Of a stretch of 64,000 nt of DNA, positions 62,579 through 64,000 are shown in pieces. Source of the DNA: Bradyrhizobium australiense (GTDB lineage: Bacteria > Pseudomonadota > Alphaproteobacteria > Rhizobiales > Xanthobacteraceae); NCBI RefSeq assembly GCF_013114825.1, contig NZ_JAAVLX010000001.1, positions 372,001-436,000 of the forward strand. The letters are read 5' to 3'. A program made the translations under genes and the position numbers. The stretch's first letter is position 1; every line of letters begins with the position of its first letter. The notes under the pieces are model-generated. The model was given only the letters and a program-made list of their open reading frames with translations, was not told the DNA's origin and did not search any database.

Positions 62579-64000
62579 CTATGCTCTCAATTGAGCAAGG
62601 AGCGCTTTGGCATCTTCCAGGTCGACTGTGTCGAAGCCCTCGGTGAACCAGCCATAGATAGGCGCAAGTAGATCACGGGCTTCAACATGCCTCCCCTGGT
62701 CGTGCCATAGCCGCGCGAGGCTCGTGGCGGCGCGGAGTTCAAACATCCTGGCGCCCTGCGCGCGGCTCACGTCGAGCGCCTTAGCAAAACATTCTTCCAC
62801 ATCGGTCAATGAATGTCCCGCGGCGCGCCGCACCTCGCCTTCATTCCGGTGCAGCTCCGCCTCCCAATTGTATTGTTCAGAGCGCTGCGCTCTTTCTCGC
62901 GCATCGATGCACAGAGCCACGGCTGACCGGAAATCGCCAATGCGACCACGAGCTTGGGCCAACAGGCTCGTGAAAAGCGGAACAAAAAATGTCAGGTTCT
63001 TGGCGTCGACATCAGCAATGCCCTTTTGCATCAGAGCAATGCCGCTCTCCGGTCCGCCAATCCATGAGACTGCCCAGCCCTCAAAAATGATCCCACTGCT
63101 CCGCCATGCCAGCACGCCGTGCTCCGTTGCAAGAGCACTCAAGATTTGCGTATGAGTTAGCACTGCGGCCGCATTCCCGAAAAGCTGCTCAAGCGCGGCT
63201 CCCGCTAAAAAGTGAGCGAAACCGCTTGTGTTGACGTGATTGAGTGCGGCTGCGTAGCTGAGAGCTTGTGCCTGCATTCTTGCTGCACGGTCGGGGAAAC
63301 CTGAAATCCATTCGACTAACGCCAACAATGCTGATGCAGACGCGAATGGATCAGTGATGTACCGGGCCGCAAGGGATCGGTCACGCTCGGGATCGTACAG
63401 CGCAAGAGACTGCTCGAATTCTTTCCGAGCCAATTCAAATTTTCCAAGCTGATACAACACAATCCCGATTCCACGGTGTGCCATCAGCTGCATCACCCTG
63501 TCGCCTTGGCGGATGCCTAGCGTCTGGCAGCGTTCTGCGAATTCCAATGCCTTGTGAGTGTTGCCGGTCGCATTGCAGTAAGAGAACTGGGCATAGAGCG
63601 ACGCAAACAGGCGTCCTACGTCATCCAGCTTCTCGGAGAGGATAGTTGCGCGCTCGCACGCAGCTCCTACTTCCGAACTTGTGTATCCACGCACCGCCAG
63701 CAACGGTGTACCTGAGGCGATCTGGAAATCGAGCTCAAGGCGATCCCGGTCTGCCGACTCCGGCAGCGTATTGAGGAGCGCTAATCCCCGCTCAAGATGA
63801 ATGATTGCTTCCTGATCTGCCGAGCGCTTGGCGGCGCGTTGACCCGCATCGAGCCAATAGGTGATCGCCTCGCTCGCAAGCCCCGCCTTGGTGAAATGAA
63901 GGGCGACAACCTCAGGTTGGCTTTCGACCAACGCCGGAAACCGTTCGGCCAGCACTTTGGCGATGCTTGCATGCAACTGCCTGCGCCGGCTCTTGAGCAT
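62579..64000 (-). CDS. TPR-type regulatory protein, C-terminal part (473 aa visible, 5' cut by the window)
   Basis: Helical repeats of TPR type fill the visible region (ALEFAERCQTLGIRQGDRVM, LMAHRGIGIVLYQLGKFELA, RKEFEQSLALYDPERD). In Bradyrhizobium such regions close large adenylate-cyclase/AAA-ATPase regulators, but the catalytic parts would lie beyond 64000. GC content is lower than the core and it lies next to the island boundary. Function beyond protein interaction cannot be told. Confidence 0.7.
   Translation of the reverse strand: MLKSRRRQLHASIAKVLAERFPALVESQPEVVALHFTKAGLASEAITYWLDAGQRAAKRSADQEAIIHLERGLALLNTLPESADRDRLELDFQIASGTPLLAVRGYTSSEVGAACERATILSEKLDDVGRLFASLYAQFSYCNATGNTHKALEFAERCQTLGIRQGDRVMQLMAHRGIGIVLYQLGKFELARKEFEQSLALYDPERDRSLAARYITDPFASASALLALVEWISGFPDRAARMQAQALSYAAALNHVNTSGFAHFLAGAALEQLFGNAAAVLTHTQILSALATEHGVLAWRSSGIIFEGWAVSWIGGPESGIALMQKGIADVDAKNLTFFVPLFTSLLAQARGRIGDFRSAVALCIDARERAQRSEQYNWEAELHRNEGEVRRAAGHSLTDVEECFAKALDVSRAQGARMFELRAATSLARLWHDQGRHVEARDLLAPIYGWFTEGFDTVDLEDAKALLAQLRA

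Noticed and set aside
1..64000. CRISPR arrays, toxin-antitoxin pairs and restriction systems
   Set aside because: No regularly spaced direct repeats, and no Cas, toxin or restriction motif seen on either strand.

Overview
The window is high-GC alphaproteobacterial chromosome. It is most consistent with the Bradyrhizobium / Rhodopseudomonas group (Nitrobacteraceae). This rests on codon bias, on many families typical of that group (RibBX-type DHBP synthase, Bug/TTT binding proteins, DUF1194, DUF3124, DUF1499, many acyl-CoA enzymes), on the neighbourhood pdxH - dnaJ-like - fabI - phosphatase - aroC, and on several families of short imperfect palindromic repeats between genes. The genus is inferred from recognition, not from a search.

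Layout. Positions 1-14 kb: a hotdog-fold dehydratase-like gene (cut by the window edge), a large indolepyruvate:ferredoxin oxidoreductase fusion, PhoD, a thiolase, an amidohydrolase broken by one in-frame stop, a DMT exporter, an FAD monooxygenase and a Bug binding protein. Positions 14-24 kb: a PLP aminotransferase, DUF3124, a KefB-like antiporter, RibBX, glutaryl-CoA dehydrogenase, an MBL hydrolase, DUF1499 and a Sel1-like protein. Positions 24-34 kb: a DmdB-like acyl-CoA ligase, two cell-wall enzymes (extensin-like, L,D-transpeptidase), CorA, an SDR, PdxH, a lipoprotein, a DnaJ-type protein and an anti-sigma/ECF sigma pair. Positions 35-42 kb: fabI, a histidine phosphatase, aroC, a class III adenylate cyclase, ClpS, a Sel1-type gene broken by an in-frame stop, and a vWA protein. 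Positions 42-50 kb: a leftward group on the minus strand (HDAC-like, xseB, alpha/beta hydrolase, dxs, deoxyribosyltransferase, tlyA, TrmA-family methyltransferase). Positions 50-60 kb: 5'-nucleotidase, enoyl-CoA hydratase, ring-cleaving dioxygenase, a coupled small-protein/membrane-protein pair of unknown function, an M15-like peptidase, an IS110 remnant and a DmdC-like dehydrogenase. Positions 60-64 kb: tRNA-Gln(TTG) followed directly by a decayed tyrosine integrase, its small HTH partner and a TPR protein, which looks like the edge of an old genomic island.

Metabolically the window leans to acyl-CoA and aromatic or amino-acid breakdown (IOR, thiolase, GcdH, acyl-CoA ligase, two acyl-CoA dehydrogenases, crotonase, dioxygenase), with housekeeping biosynthesis (riboflavin, PLP, chorismate, isoprenoid, fatty acid) and envelope remodelling.

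The least ordinary content lies between genes. At least six families of palindromic repeats are present. One family brackets an internally deleted REP-associated tyrosine transposase at 38954-39254. Other points of interest are two full-length genes each stopped by a single in-frame nonsense codon, a probable frameshift at the end of the alpha/beta hydrolase, two similar ECF-like promoter candidates, and a coupled gene pair (54758-56046) encoding a coiled-coil membrane protein that I cannot assign.
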